This document shows, one piece after another, positions 8,006-15,290 of a stretch of DNA of 64,000 bases. The DNA is from Candidatus Anstonella stagnisolia (GTDB taxonomy: Archaea > Micrarchaeota > Micrarchaeia > Anstonellales > Anstonellaceae). The position numbers were made by a program, and so were the translations under genes. The DNA lies in assembly GCA_902384585.1 (NCBI GenBank), contig CABMCJ010000004.1, positions 510,086 through 574,085 of the forward strand, given 5' to 3'. The notes below the pieces were generated by a model that had not been told where the DNA came from, made no database searches, and was given only the letters and a program-made list of their open reading frames with translations. Each line of letters starts with the position of its first letter. The stretch's first letter is position 1.

Positions 8006-8965
8006 GTGCGCGTTTCGCCTGCAATGGAACTTGCAAAATACGAGCGATTTGCGCAAATACTCATAAGCGAGGCGCACAGAAAAGGTCTGATAACCCTGCG
8101 CGAGCTTTCAGATTCAGCAGGCACAAACACAGGCACGCTGCGCAACCTGCGCATAAACTATCCAAAACTCTGGACAGGGGTTGAGCAGGCACTGGCTGAA
8201 GAGACAGTGCAACGGCAGGAGTTTGTGAAGGCAAATATCAAAACCCTTGCAAACGCGCTCAGGTATATATTGCGCACTACCCGCAATGACGCGCTTGTGT
8301 GCTCTGCGCTGGGAGTAAGCGGCGTAAAGGTTGAGAATGCGCGTGAATTGCTGGCAACCCGACCCTCGCAGGAGCAGCTTGGAAATTTCTTCCATTCCTT
8401 TGATGCGCGCAGGGTGCTGGCTTTCGCAGGCGCGCTTTCATTCTTTAACCTGCTGCCATTCCAGAAGCAGGTCATCCTTGACACTTCCGAGCAGCAGTTT
8501 GTCTCTTTGGCTGCGAGGGCAGACGGAAGGGAGCATGAAGTGAAAAATTCCCCTGAAGGCGGCGCGAATATTGTTTGCGCGCTTCTTCCGTTCGTTTCAA
8601 GCGAGACAGCAATAGTTGAAGCGATAAATTCGCTGCCAAAAGGCACTGAGGTGTTCTTCTTTTCCTGCGAGCGTGAAATTGACAGGCACGAACTCAAAGA
8701 GATTGGGGCAAGCGGCTTTGGGACACTCATTAGGGAGACAAATCCCATGCTTGGGTCAGCGGAAAGGCTTTCTTTCTCCTTTGTAATAGTGAGGAAAACC
8801 GAGCAGTCGCCTGAGCTTGGTAAAATGCCGCAGCCTTTCAGGCTGCACAAGTTCGTTGCACCCATCAAGAGCCTTTCAGACAATGGGGATACGCTTACAT
8901 TGATAAAAAGAACGCACACGCTTCGCCCTGCAAGGCACGCTGTTCAGATAAAACAAAAGGCTTAA
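8006..8965 (+). CDS. unrecognised protein with HTH and Rossmann-like segments; continues the preceding gene in the +1 frame
   Basis: If translated independently the first plausible start is GTG 8006 or ATG 8024. The frame is actually open back to and through the G run at 7907-7915, where it would join the preceding gene after a one-base shift. Near the N-terminus L-I-T-L-R-E-L-S-D-S-A-G-T-N-T-G-T-L-R looks like an HTH. The C-terminal half has V-L-A-F-A-G, V-I-L-D-T-S-E, N-I-V-C-A-L-L-P-F and F-S-F-V-I-V-R, whose order recalls a degenerate SAM-methyltransferase-like Rossmann fold. That reading is weak. No ribosome site is visible at either start, which favours a single frameshifted gene. Confidence 0.6.
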   Translation: MRVSPAMELAKYERFAQILISEAHRKGLITLRELSDSAGTNTGTLRNLRINYPKLWTGVEQALAEETVQRQEFVKANIKTLANALRYILRTTRNDALVCSALGVSGVKVENARELLATRPSQEQLGNFFHSFDARRVLAFAGALSFFNLLPFQKQVILDTSEQQFVSLAARADGREHEVKNSPEGGANIVCALLPFVSSETAIVEAINSLPKGTEVFFFSCEREIDRHELKEIGASGFGTLIRETNPMLGSAERLSFSFVIVRKTEQSPELGKMPQPFRLHKFVAPIKSLSDNGDTLTLIKRTHTLRPARHAVQIKQKA

Positions 8966-8995
8966 GCCTGAACCGGGCAAGGTACGCCCAAAGTT

Positions 8996-9003
8996 CTTTA
9001 TAG
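8996..9003 (+). promoter_or_regulatory. TATA box for the gene at 9025
   Basis: CTTTATAG is centred about 25 bp before the ATG at 9025, fitting leaderless transcription. It lies in the 59-bp gap after the preceding gene. Confidence 0.55.
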
Positions 9004-9024
9004 ATAATTGCCTTATTACCCAAT

Positions 9025-10965
9025 ATGACTCAGGTTATCCTCTTCGCACCTACAAGCACGCAAATCAATTTCCAGGAAAACGTCTTTAGCGAGCAGGTGG
9101 CTCTTGACCATGCCAAAAGGGACATTGCACAACTCTTGCAGCAGGCGCAGGCAAGGTTGCCTGAAGTAAATACGCCGCATAGAATGATAGGCACAGTGAA
9201 GATAGAAACAGATGCTGCCCATTTGGGAAAAATCCTTGATGTTTACAGGGGAGTTGTTGCAGAGGAAAACCTGCGCTTGAAGGAGCAGGGTATTCCAATC
9301 CACATGGAAATAACCAACGGAGGGCACGGTGAAATCTATTTGGCTATTGCGAATTACGAGCCGATAGAAAAGCCGCACATGGAGTTTCCGCTGACTTTTG
9401 ATTTGAGCAGGGTAAAGCAGGCTGACTATGCAGCTTTGATACAGGGAAGCGATTATGCGCAAGAGGACAAGGAGCAACTTCTGAAAATAATACCCGAAAT
9501 ATATGCGCTGGCAGAAAAAGGAAAAGTGAATCTTGCAGCAGTTACAATTGGACGAGCGGAAGAAGGAAGCCTTGTGATTGAAGGGGTAAACCGCCCCAAA
9601 TCAAGAGTTCGGATAGCTCAGGCGGAAAGCAGCAGCCCACCGGTAGAGCAGACAGTTTTTGATGCCAAGAGCAAGAGCCAACAGATTGCCATTATCCTAA
9701 GCCCTAAAGACAGGGATAAACTCATAGTTCCAGAAGCGGAACTGAATGCCATGGGACCTTACGAACTTACGGATGCGCAATGGAAAATCCTGAGCTCGTA
9801 TTTTGATGCGGTTTCTGAGAATAGTTATGGCGTCGGTTTTGGCGTTCTTGAGCAAAGCCAGAGGATAGACATTGTGCGCAAATTAATTTCGCCGCACGAG
9901 AATGCAGGGAAGGCGCTTGGGTTCAGGTATGAAGGGGCAGATGATGTGAAAAGTGCCGCAAGGACCTTATCAGGAATGGTTGGAGACTGCGACGACTATT
10001 CGCTCCTTTACATCGCTTGCATAAACAGGCTCCAAAACGAGGGGAAACTGGATAAAAGGGGCTTTGATTTGGCAGTGGCTCAGTATTACGACCCGACAGA
10101 ACCGAAAATATGCGGACATGCGAATGTCATCCAGTTTGGAAGGAGAGATGAGCGTGCGGTCACTGGCAGAGAAACTACATTTATAGTTGATTTTACGGTA
10201 AAAACATCAACTGCCGACATGGACCTTAATCCTGAACTAGCACAAGCGCCAAATGACAGCCTGCGCAATAAGTTTATCCAATATATGAACACGGGTAGGA
10301 AAAAGTCTGAGATGATAAAACCTGAATTTGTTTCATTCAAACACTTTGACAGCTTTGAAGGTGTGCAGGTGTATTACAGCCGGCAGGAAGGGGCAAGATT
10401 GTTGAAAGAAGGGCAAAATCAAGAGGCAATAGAAATTCTTGCAGTTGGCATAGGGATTGCAGAGAGAGTAGGCTTGCCGCATGAAGACCTTTCGTTCTAT
10501 ATGGCAAAAGCACGCAGGAACGAAGGCACGAGGTTAATCCGTGAAGGGGCTGATTTATATGAAAAAGGAAATGAGGCGGACGGGCAGGCAAAGATAGACG
10601 CTGGGGTTCCGCTGCTTAAGGCAGCCGATAATGATTATGCGGCTATCCTTCAACTAAATGGATTGAGCCCCCTTGTTCTTAACGAGGCTGCGTATGAGTG
10701 CCGAGTCAATAAGGATTATGCTACTGCCCAAACGCTTGCAATCAGAGCCATTGAAGGTGCCCCGTTCATAGACGACTATTATACTGAATTATGGAAAATT
10801 CTGGATGAGCAAGGCAAATATTCAGAAGCCCAAAAAATATTCCAAGGATATAGGGACATGCTGGACAAATTGGACAAGTCAAAAAGCGGATCAATCGCAG
10901 AACTCAAGAATAAGCTTGATGGTTTTGTGAACGCCGCACATGATAAAACAGGAGAAAATCACTAA
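9025..10965 (+). CDS. transglutaminase-like protein with C-terminal TPR-like repeats
   Basis: A soluble protein of 646 residues with no signal peptide or membrane helix. The middle contains V-G-D-C-D-D-Y-S-L-L-Y-I-A (Cys near 322), then C-G-H-A-N-V-I (His near 365) and F-I-V-D-F-T (Asp near 389), the Cys-His-Asp order of transglutaminase-like cysteine enzymes. The C-terminal 220 residues form TPR-like helical pairs: Y-S-R-Q-E-G-A-R-L-L-K-E-G-Q-N-Q-E-A, then G-T-R-L-I-R-E-G-A-D-L-Y-E-K-G, then Y-A-T-A-Q-T-L-A-I-R-A. The first 300 residues are unrecognised. It may be a cytoplasmic protease, peptide-modifying enzyme or scaffold. It converges on the lipoprotein gene with a 4-nt overlap. Confidence 0.65.
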   Translation: MTQVILFAPTSTQINFQENVFSEQVALDHAKRDIAQLLQQAQARLPEVNTPHRMIGTVKIETDAAHLGKILDVYRGVVAEENLRLKEQGIPIHMEITNGGHGEIYLAIANYEPIEKPHMEFPLTFDLSRVKQADYAALIQGSDYAQEDKEQLLKIIPEIYALAEKGKVNLAAVTIGRAEEGSLVIEGVNRPKSRVRIAQAESSSPPVEQTVFDAKSKSQQIAIILSPKDRDKLIVPEAELNAMGPYELTDAQWKILSSYFDAVSENSYGVGFGVLEQSQRIDIVRKLISPHENAGKALGFRYEGADDVKSAARTLSGMVGDCDDYSLLYIACINRLQNEGKLDKRGFDLAVAQYYDPTEPKICGHANVIQFGRRDERAVTGRETTFIVDFTVKTSTADMDLNPELAQAPNDSLRNKFIQYMNTGRKKSEMIKPEFVSFKHFDSFEGVQVYYSRQEGARLLKEGQNQEAIEILAVGIGIAERVGLPHEDLSFYMAKARRNEGTRLIREGADLYEKGNEADGQAKIDAGVPLLKAADNDYAAILQLNGLSPLVLNEAAYECRVNKDYATAQTLAIRAIEGAPFIDDYYTELWKILDEQGKYSEAQKIFQGYRDMLDKLDKSKSGSIAELKNKLDGFVNAAHDKTGENH

Positions 10966-11624
10966 CGCTGCGAAGGTCTTTGGGTATCCCATTTCCAATT
11001 ATGCACTTTCTGGTGCTCTTTGTCATCATCCTTACGTCTCTGCCATTGCGCTTCCATTTTGTCTATTTCCTCTGGGGTATGGATAATTCTGGCGGTTGCA
11101 GGAGTGGCGCCGCGGTCGCTTAAGAAAGCCACACGTATTTCGGTCTTTGCACGTTCCCACCTGCGCATAAGCTCCGCTCTGTCATTCTGTGAATAGGAAT
11201 CAAGAATTTCCTGGCGCAAGCCGAAGGGTTTCCACGTGTCCTCCATGCCAAACCAGGCAAGCATGAATTCCTTTTTATTGACCCCTTTCACATAAACGCT
11301 ATCCGCATTGTATGGGGGGCAGAATGGAGCATAGTGCTCAAGAGTTTTTACGTCGGGAGCAACCAGTTTGGGGGTTGTTTTTAAGGTGTCCGATGGGGCT
11401 TGATACTTTAGCGTATCTGCGACAATCTGAGCTTGACCGCTTCCGTTTCCCATCGCATTCACCCCCTCATTTTGTTTAATCCCCTTTGCGCAGCCGACAA
11501 GCAGCAGACTCGCCGCAAGCGGCACTAGCACTTTTACTGGAAGCCCAATTCTTATATGCCTGCTTGTTGAGGCATTCGCTGTGCTTGTGAGATTTCGCAC
11601 CTCTCGCATCCGTGGGTCTGCCAT
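10962..11624 (-). CDS. lipoprotein of unknown function
   Basis: A protein of 220 residues. A hydrophobic stretch (V-L-V-P-L-A-A-S-L-L-L-V-G-C) ends in a lipobox-like L-V-G-C, predicting a lipid-anchored protein. The rest is hydrophilic and rich in charged residues, ending with W-K-W-D-T-Q-R. A longer reading from 11732 is possible but would overlap the whole 3' half of the mini-histone gene; the ATG at 11624 lies 26 bp from a TATA box and is preferred. The n-region before the lipobox is long (about 30 residues). No family is recognised. Confidence 0.7.
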   Translation of the reverse strand: MADPRMREVRNLTSTANASTSRHIRIGLPVKVLVPLAASLLLVGCAKGIKQNEGVNAMGNGSGQAQIVADTLKYQAPSDTLKTTPKLVAPDVKTLEHYAPFCPPYNADSVYVKGVNKKEFMLAWFGMEDTWKPFGLRQEILDSYSQNDRAELMRRWERAKTEIRVAFLSDRGATPATARIIHTPEEIDKMEAQWQRRKDDDKEHQKVHNWKWDTQRPSQR

Positions 11625-11644
11625 GGTATAATTACTCAATTTGG

Positions 11645-11655
11645 CTATATAAAAC
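11645..11655 (-). promoter_or_regulatory. TATA box for the lipoprotein gene
   Basis: On the minus strand GTTTTATATAG is centred about 26 bp before the ATG at 11624. It overlaps no coding sequence and supports the short start and a leaderless message. Confidence 0.6.
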
Positions 11656-11677
11656 TGGTGTTTTACGAAGAGGAGCG

Positions 11678-11848
11678 TTACAAATCCTGCTCCATAATCG
11701 TAGTTCGCCCGTTCTTGTCCGCCCTTCTGCACGCCTCTTTTAGGAGAGCTTCTATCTTCTTGTCCAGCGCTTCGTAAGTTGCAGTTGCAACCCTCTTCTT
11801 GTTTGCTTTCAAAAATTCCTTCACGTTGTTTTTTGTCACAAAGTCCAT
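11678..11848 (-). CDS. histone-fold mini-protein
   Basis: A 56-residue protein. After a short N-terminus (M-D-F-V-T-K-N-N-V-K-E-F-L-K) comes a long amphipathic helix (V-A-T-A-T-Y-E-A-L-D-K-K-I-E-A-L-L-K) and a third short element with N-G-R-T-T-I-M-E-Q-D-L. This alpha1-L1-alpha2-L2-alpha3 layout, with R-x-T-I/V-x2-x-D-L in the last loop and helix, is that of small archaeal histone-fold proteins. It likely binds DNA as a dimer. AGGGGTG stands 5 nt before the ATG, and the gene starts 10 nt after the preceding gene, so it is the last gene of an orc1 operon. That context suggests a chromatin or copy-control role on the element. Confidence 0.75.
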   Translation of the reverse strand: MDFVTKNNVKEFLKANKKRVATATYEALDKKIEALLKEACRRADKNGRTTIMEQDL

Positions 11849-11858
11849 AGAAACACCC

Positions 11859-12269
11859 CTAAGCTGGAAAATAGCTGCTTATAATTGCCCCAAGCATGGC
11901 ACCAATAACTGGCGGAATAAGGTTTTTGATTTCCGAAACACAAGAATCAATTAGACCTCTATTTGGGGCATCTTTTTTGACCTCTTCTTTAATTGATTCT
12001 AAGAGGTCAGACACTTTCGTTATCCTAGAGTTTATTTCTGCATTTACGTATGGTGCGATGCGCTCTATTTGAATATCTCCTGTGCTTGCAGATACATTAA
12101 GCTGTCCTCCAGAGATATTGGTTCCTATTGTGTTTGACCCGGCACCACCGCCTACTGTTTTTGATGAATATCCAATTACATTGACTTCTATTTTGAAAAA
12201 CTGGGCAGGGTTATTCTTGATAGAATTTCCCACCGCATCTAAAATTTCAATTAGTTCTTGTTTATTCAT
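11859..12269 (-). CDS. small protein of unknown function with C-terminal hydrophobic segment
   Basis: A protein of 136 residues. The first 35 are helical and charged; the middle is Gly/Ser-rich with short beta-like repeats (G-G-G-A-G-S-N-T-I-G-T-N-I-S-G-G), resembling a small beta-solenoid. The C-terminus has a coiled segment rich in Lys/Glu and a hydrophobic tail (I-P-P-V-I-G-A-M-L-G-A-I-I) that may insert in the membrane. The strong GGTGGGA site before the ATG and gaps of 9 and 10 nt to its neighbours place it in the orc1 - unknown - histone operon. No family is recognised. Confidence 0.7.
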   Translation of the reverse strand: MNKQELIEILDAVGNSIKNNPAQFFKIEVNVIGYSSKTVGGGAGSNTIGTNISGGQLNVSASTGDIQIERIAPYVNAEINSRITKVSDLLESIKEEVKKDAPNRGLIDSCVSEIKNLIPPVIGAMLGAIISSYFPA

Positions 12270-12278
12270 GTTCCCACC

Positions 12279-13397
12279 TCACGCCTTGGGCTTCAGGCGC
12301 ACAACCTTTGGCTTCAGTGTTGAGTGCTCCATGCCCGCATCCTTTGCCTCAAGCATTTCAATTATCCCTTTTGCCTCAAGCGCATCAAGATAATTCCTCA
12401 CCTGCCGCTTTGTCTTCTTGAATTTCTTGCCGAACTCGGCATAAATGTCAGGGGTTGTAATTTCCCCTTTGGCAAGAATGAGAATTATCTCCTTCTCCTC
12501 CGAATTCGTGTTCATTTCCATTATGTCAAAGGAGTGCGTGAAGGGGGAGCCTCCTGCAACTTTCTTGTAAAATGTCTTTTTTGAGGCTTCTGCAACATCG
12601 CAAAGCTCTATTTTTGCGGAGTTTCTCTTTTCCGCAAGCTGCGCTGCCTTCCAGAGCATCTCAAGGGCAAGCCTTACGTTGCCCCCGTTTGCCTTTCCTA
12701 TGCCTGCGCACCTTTCAAGCACCTCAAAATTCCAAGAGCTTTTTGCCAGTGCCAGCCTTGCGCGCTCCTTTAGTATATCTACTACCTGTTCGTTGGAATA
12801 AGGCCTGAACTCCAATTCGGTGAAACGCAGGGAGCTTGTTATCTTGCCGTCAAGCCTTCCAAGGAGATGGGAGTCGCAGGAAATTCCCATAATGCCAAAA
12901 TGCGCCCCTGAGCGGCTTATGTTGTAAAGGACTTCCTGCTCCTTGCTGAAAAGCAGGGCATCCAGCTCGTCAAGCACAAGCAAAGTGCCAAAATTCTCTT
13001 TTTTCATGCGGCTCTTTATTTCGTTGAAGATTTCGTCCGTTGCCAAGCCCCTTCTTGGCAGGGTGCCGCCTATTCCTTGGAGAATTTGTATGTAGATGGC
13101 TGTTTCGGTCTTGTATTCCCAGCAGTTCACGTATACCGGCATTGTCTTTGAGCTTGCATCCTTTAGCTCGTTCAGGACGTGCTTCACGCTAGTTGTTTTG
13201 CCCGTTCCTGAGTTGCCATGTATGAAGAGGTTGTTTGTGGCTTTCTTGTCCAGAAGCGGCTTTATTGCTTCCGCGATTGCTTTTATTTCGCCTTCCCTAT
13301 GGATTATTTCGGTTGGGGCGTATTCAGGCATTAAGACCTCTTCTTTTACGAGAATTACGCTTTCTGCTATTTGCTTGCCCTTGAAGAGGTCTCCCAT
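12279..13397 (-). CDS. cdc6: Orc1/Cdc6-type replication initiator ATPase
   Basis: A protein of 372 residues. Walker A is G-N-S-G-T-G-K-T-T at 61-69 and Walker B is L-L-V-L-D-E-L-D-A-L (D143, E144). A sensor-2-like G-G-N-V-R-L-A-L and a C-terminal winged-helix segment (I-Y-A-E-F-G-K-K-F-K-K-T-K-R-Q-V-R-N-Y-L) complete the Orc1/Cdc6 architecture. These proteins bind origins and load MCM. The ATG at 13397 is preferred to the far start at 13484 because GGTGGG lies just before it and an AT-rich TATA-like stretch lies near 13430. It heads an operon with an unknown gene and a mini-histone, inside a region with an integrase and type IV secretion genes, so it may be the initiator of a mobile replicon rather than the chromosomal copy. 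Confidence 0.9.
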   Translation of the reverse strand: MGDLFKGKQIAESVILVKEEVLMPEYAPTEIIHREGEIKAIAEAIKPLLDKKATNNLFIHGNSGTGKTTSVKHVLNELKDASSKTMPVYVNCWEYKTETAIYIQILQGIGGTLPRRGLATDEIFNEIKSRMKKENFGTLLVLDELDALLFSKEQEVLYNISRSGAHFGIMGISCDSHLLGRLDGKITSSLRFTELEFRPYSNEQVVDILKERARLALAKSSWNFEVLERCAGIGKANGGNVRLALEMLWKAAQLAEKRNSAKIELCDVAEASKKTFYKKVAGGSPFTHSFDIMEMNTNSEEKEIILILAKGEITTPDIYAEFGKKFKKTKRQVRNYLDALEAKGIIEMLEAKDAGMEHSTLKPKVVRLKPKA

Positions 13398-13577
13398 TTT
13401 CCCACCAAGCAAGTATATCTGCATTGGGTATTTTAATTGTGAGCCTTGAAAGTTAAGAATTTCTGCGGAAATGAGGGGTGTCAAAGTTATTAAAAGCTCG
13501 CAAGCGTTATTAATGTTGCATCAAAAAGAACGGTATAATATTCAAAATCTTATATTGAGTTGTTTAGTGGGATTCTG

Positions 13578-15290
13578 ATGGCTAAAAAACCAAATTACGA
13601 AGGATGGAGTGAGAAAGATTATCAAGAAGAAATAGACTCTTTGCGAAAGCAAAAAACTTACGGCTTAATCTGGGAAAAGGACAAGACGAAGGAAGTATTT
13701 GACTATTATCTAAACTGGGACGGCATACAGAATAAAGAAGTTTTCAAGGAGGCAGAAGCTAAATTCCCAGTTTTAAAAGAGGTAAATGACAGGACAATTA
13801 CCACGGACAAAAATGCCGATTACAATATTTTGATAGAAGGCGACAATTATCATGCCTTGGCGACTTTGAATTTTACGCACGCCAATAATATAGATTTGAT
13901 TTACATTGACCCGCCATATAATACTGGAAACAAAGACTTCAAGTATAATGACCGATGGGTGGATAGAGAAGATGCATATAGACACAGCAAATGGCTTTCT
14001 TTTATGGAGAAGAGACTTAGGTTGGCTAAAACGCTGTTAAAAGAAACCGGCGTTATTTTTATGTCTATAAACGATAATGAATTGGCGCAACTCAAGATAT
14101 TGTCCGATGAAGTCTTTGGTGAGAAAAATTTTATTGGCAATTTTATATGGAGAAAGAAAGAAGGAGGCGGGCAGGCGGATGCATATTTCGTTACAGAGCA
14201 TGAGTATGTTTTAGTTTATAGGAAATCTGACAGATTTGAATGGCTAGATGAGATAATACCTACTGATGAACAAGGCTTTAACAAAGAAGATGAACGCGGT
14301 AAATTTACTCTAGTTAAGCTTGCAAAATGGGGGAATGCGGCAAGGAGAGAAGACCGACCGAAAATGTATTTTGCGATTAAAGCTCCTGATGGAAAGAATA
14401 TTTTTCCAAAGGCGCCTGACGGGAATGAGGGGAGATGGCGCGTAGGGAAAGCTAGAATGGAGGAAATTATAAAAGAAAATTTGGTTCAATGGATAAATAA
14501 AAATAATGAATGGCTTGCTTACGAGAAGGTATATTACGACAGTGAAGAAGTAAAAAAAATAAAAGAAAGAAGTATTCTTTATGGATTGGCTGGAACTGCT
14601 GATGGAACAAATCAGTTAACTGCTGTTTTTGGTAAAAAAGACATATTCCCTAATCCAAAACCAAAAGAATTGATAAAATTCTTGGTATCTCATGGGATAG
14701 AGGATGGAGGGGTTGTTTTAGACTTCTTTGCAGGCTCTGGCACAACCGGACACGCAGTATTGGAATTAAACAAGGAAGACGGTGGCAACAGGAGGTTTAT
14801 ACTTTGCACTAATGATGAAGGAAATATTTGCACTGAAGTGTGTTACCCGCGCATTGAGAAGGTAATTAAGGGCTACAAACCGCCAGATGGCGAAAAAATA
14901 GAAGGCTTGGGCAGCAATTTAAGATATTTCAAAACTGACTTTGTAGACAGTGCCCCAACCGCCAAGAACAAAAAGAGGATAGTGAACAAGTCCACCGAGA
15001 TGATTTGCCTAAAGGAAAATGCTTTTAACCTGATAAAAGACGGCGGGCAATTCAAGATATTCAAAAACTCCAAGACATACATTGGCATTGTTTTTGAGTC
15101 CGAGGAGATAGACGCTTTTGTAAAGGAAGCCAAGAAAATTGATGGCAAATTTAACGTGTATGTCTTCTCCTTGGACGACACCGTGCCAGAAAAGGAGTTT
15201 AAGGAACTAAAGGGTAGAGTTAGCCTCTGCCCAATACCAGAGGCAATATTGCACGTTTATAGAAGGGTGTTTAAGGATGATGACGCTTAG
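13578..15290 (+). CDS. mod: type III restriction-modification system methyltransferase (Mod)
   Basis: A protein of 570 residues. The catalytic motif IV D-P-P-Y-N-T-G is at residues 111-117 and the SAM motif D-F-F-A-G-S-G-T-T-G-H-A at about 385, the order of beta-class N6-adenine methyltransferases typical of type III Mod. The segment between them should hold the target-recognition domain. It methylates the recognition site and is needed for cleavage by Res, whose gene overlaps its 3' end by 14 nt. ATG 13578 is preferred to the TTG at 13560; GTGGG precedes it. Codon use is clearly more AT-rich than in most of the window, a sign of transfer. Confidence 0.93.
   Translation: MAKKPNYEGWSEKDYQEEIDSLRKQKTYGLIWEKDKTKEVFDYYLNWDGIQNKEVFKEAEAKFPVLKEVNDRTITTDKNADYNILIEGDNYHALATLNFTHANNIDLIYIDPPYNTGNKDFKYNDRWVDREDAYRHSKWLSFMEKRLRLAKTLLKETGVIFMSINDNELAQLKILSDEVFGEKNFIGNFIWRKKEGGGQADAYFVTEHEYVLVYRKSDRFEWLDEIIPTDEQGFNKEDERGKFTLVKLAKWGNAARREDRPKMYFAIKAPDGKNIFPKAPDGNEGRWRVGKARMEEIIKENLVQWINKNNEWLAYEKVYYDSEEVKKIKERSILYGLAGTADGTNQLTAVFGKKDIFPNPKPKELIKFLVSHGIEDGGVVLDFFAGSGTTGHAVLELNKEDGGNRRFILCTNDEGNICTEVCYPRIEKVIKGYKPPDGEKIEGLGSNLRYFKTDFVDSAPTAKNKKRIVNKSTEMICLKENAFNLIKDGGQFKIFKNSKTYIGIVFESEEIDAFVKEAKKIDGKFNVYVFSLDDTVPEKEFKELKGRVSLCPIPEAILHVYRRVFKDDDA

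Noticed and set aside
11625-11732. The longer start of the lipoprotein gene.
   Set aside because: It overlaps the mini-histone gene and crosses a TATA box; it also buries the lipobox too deep.
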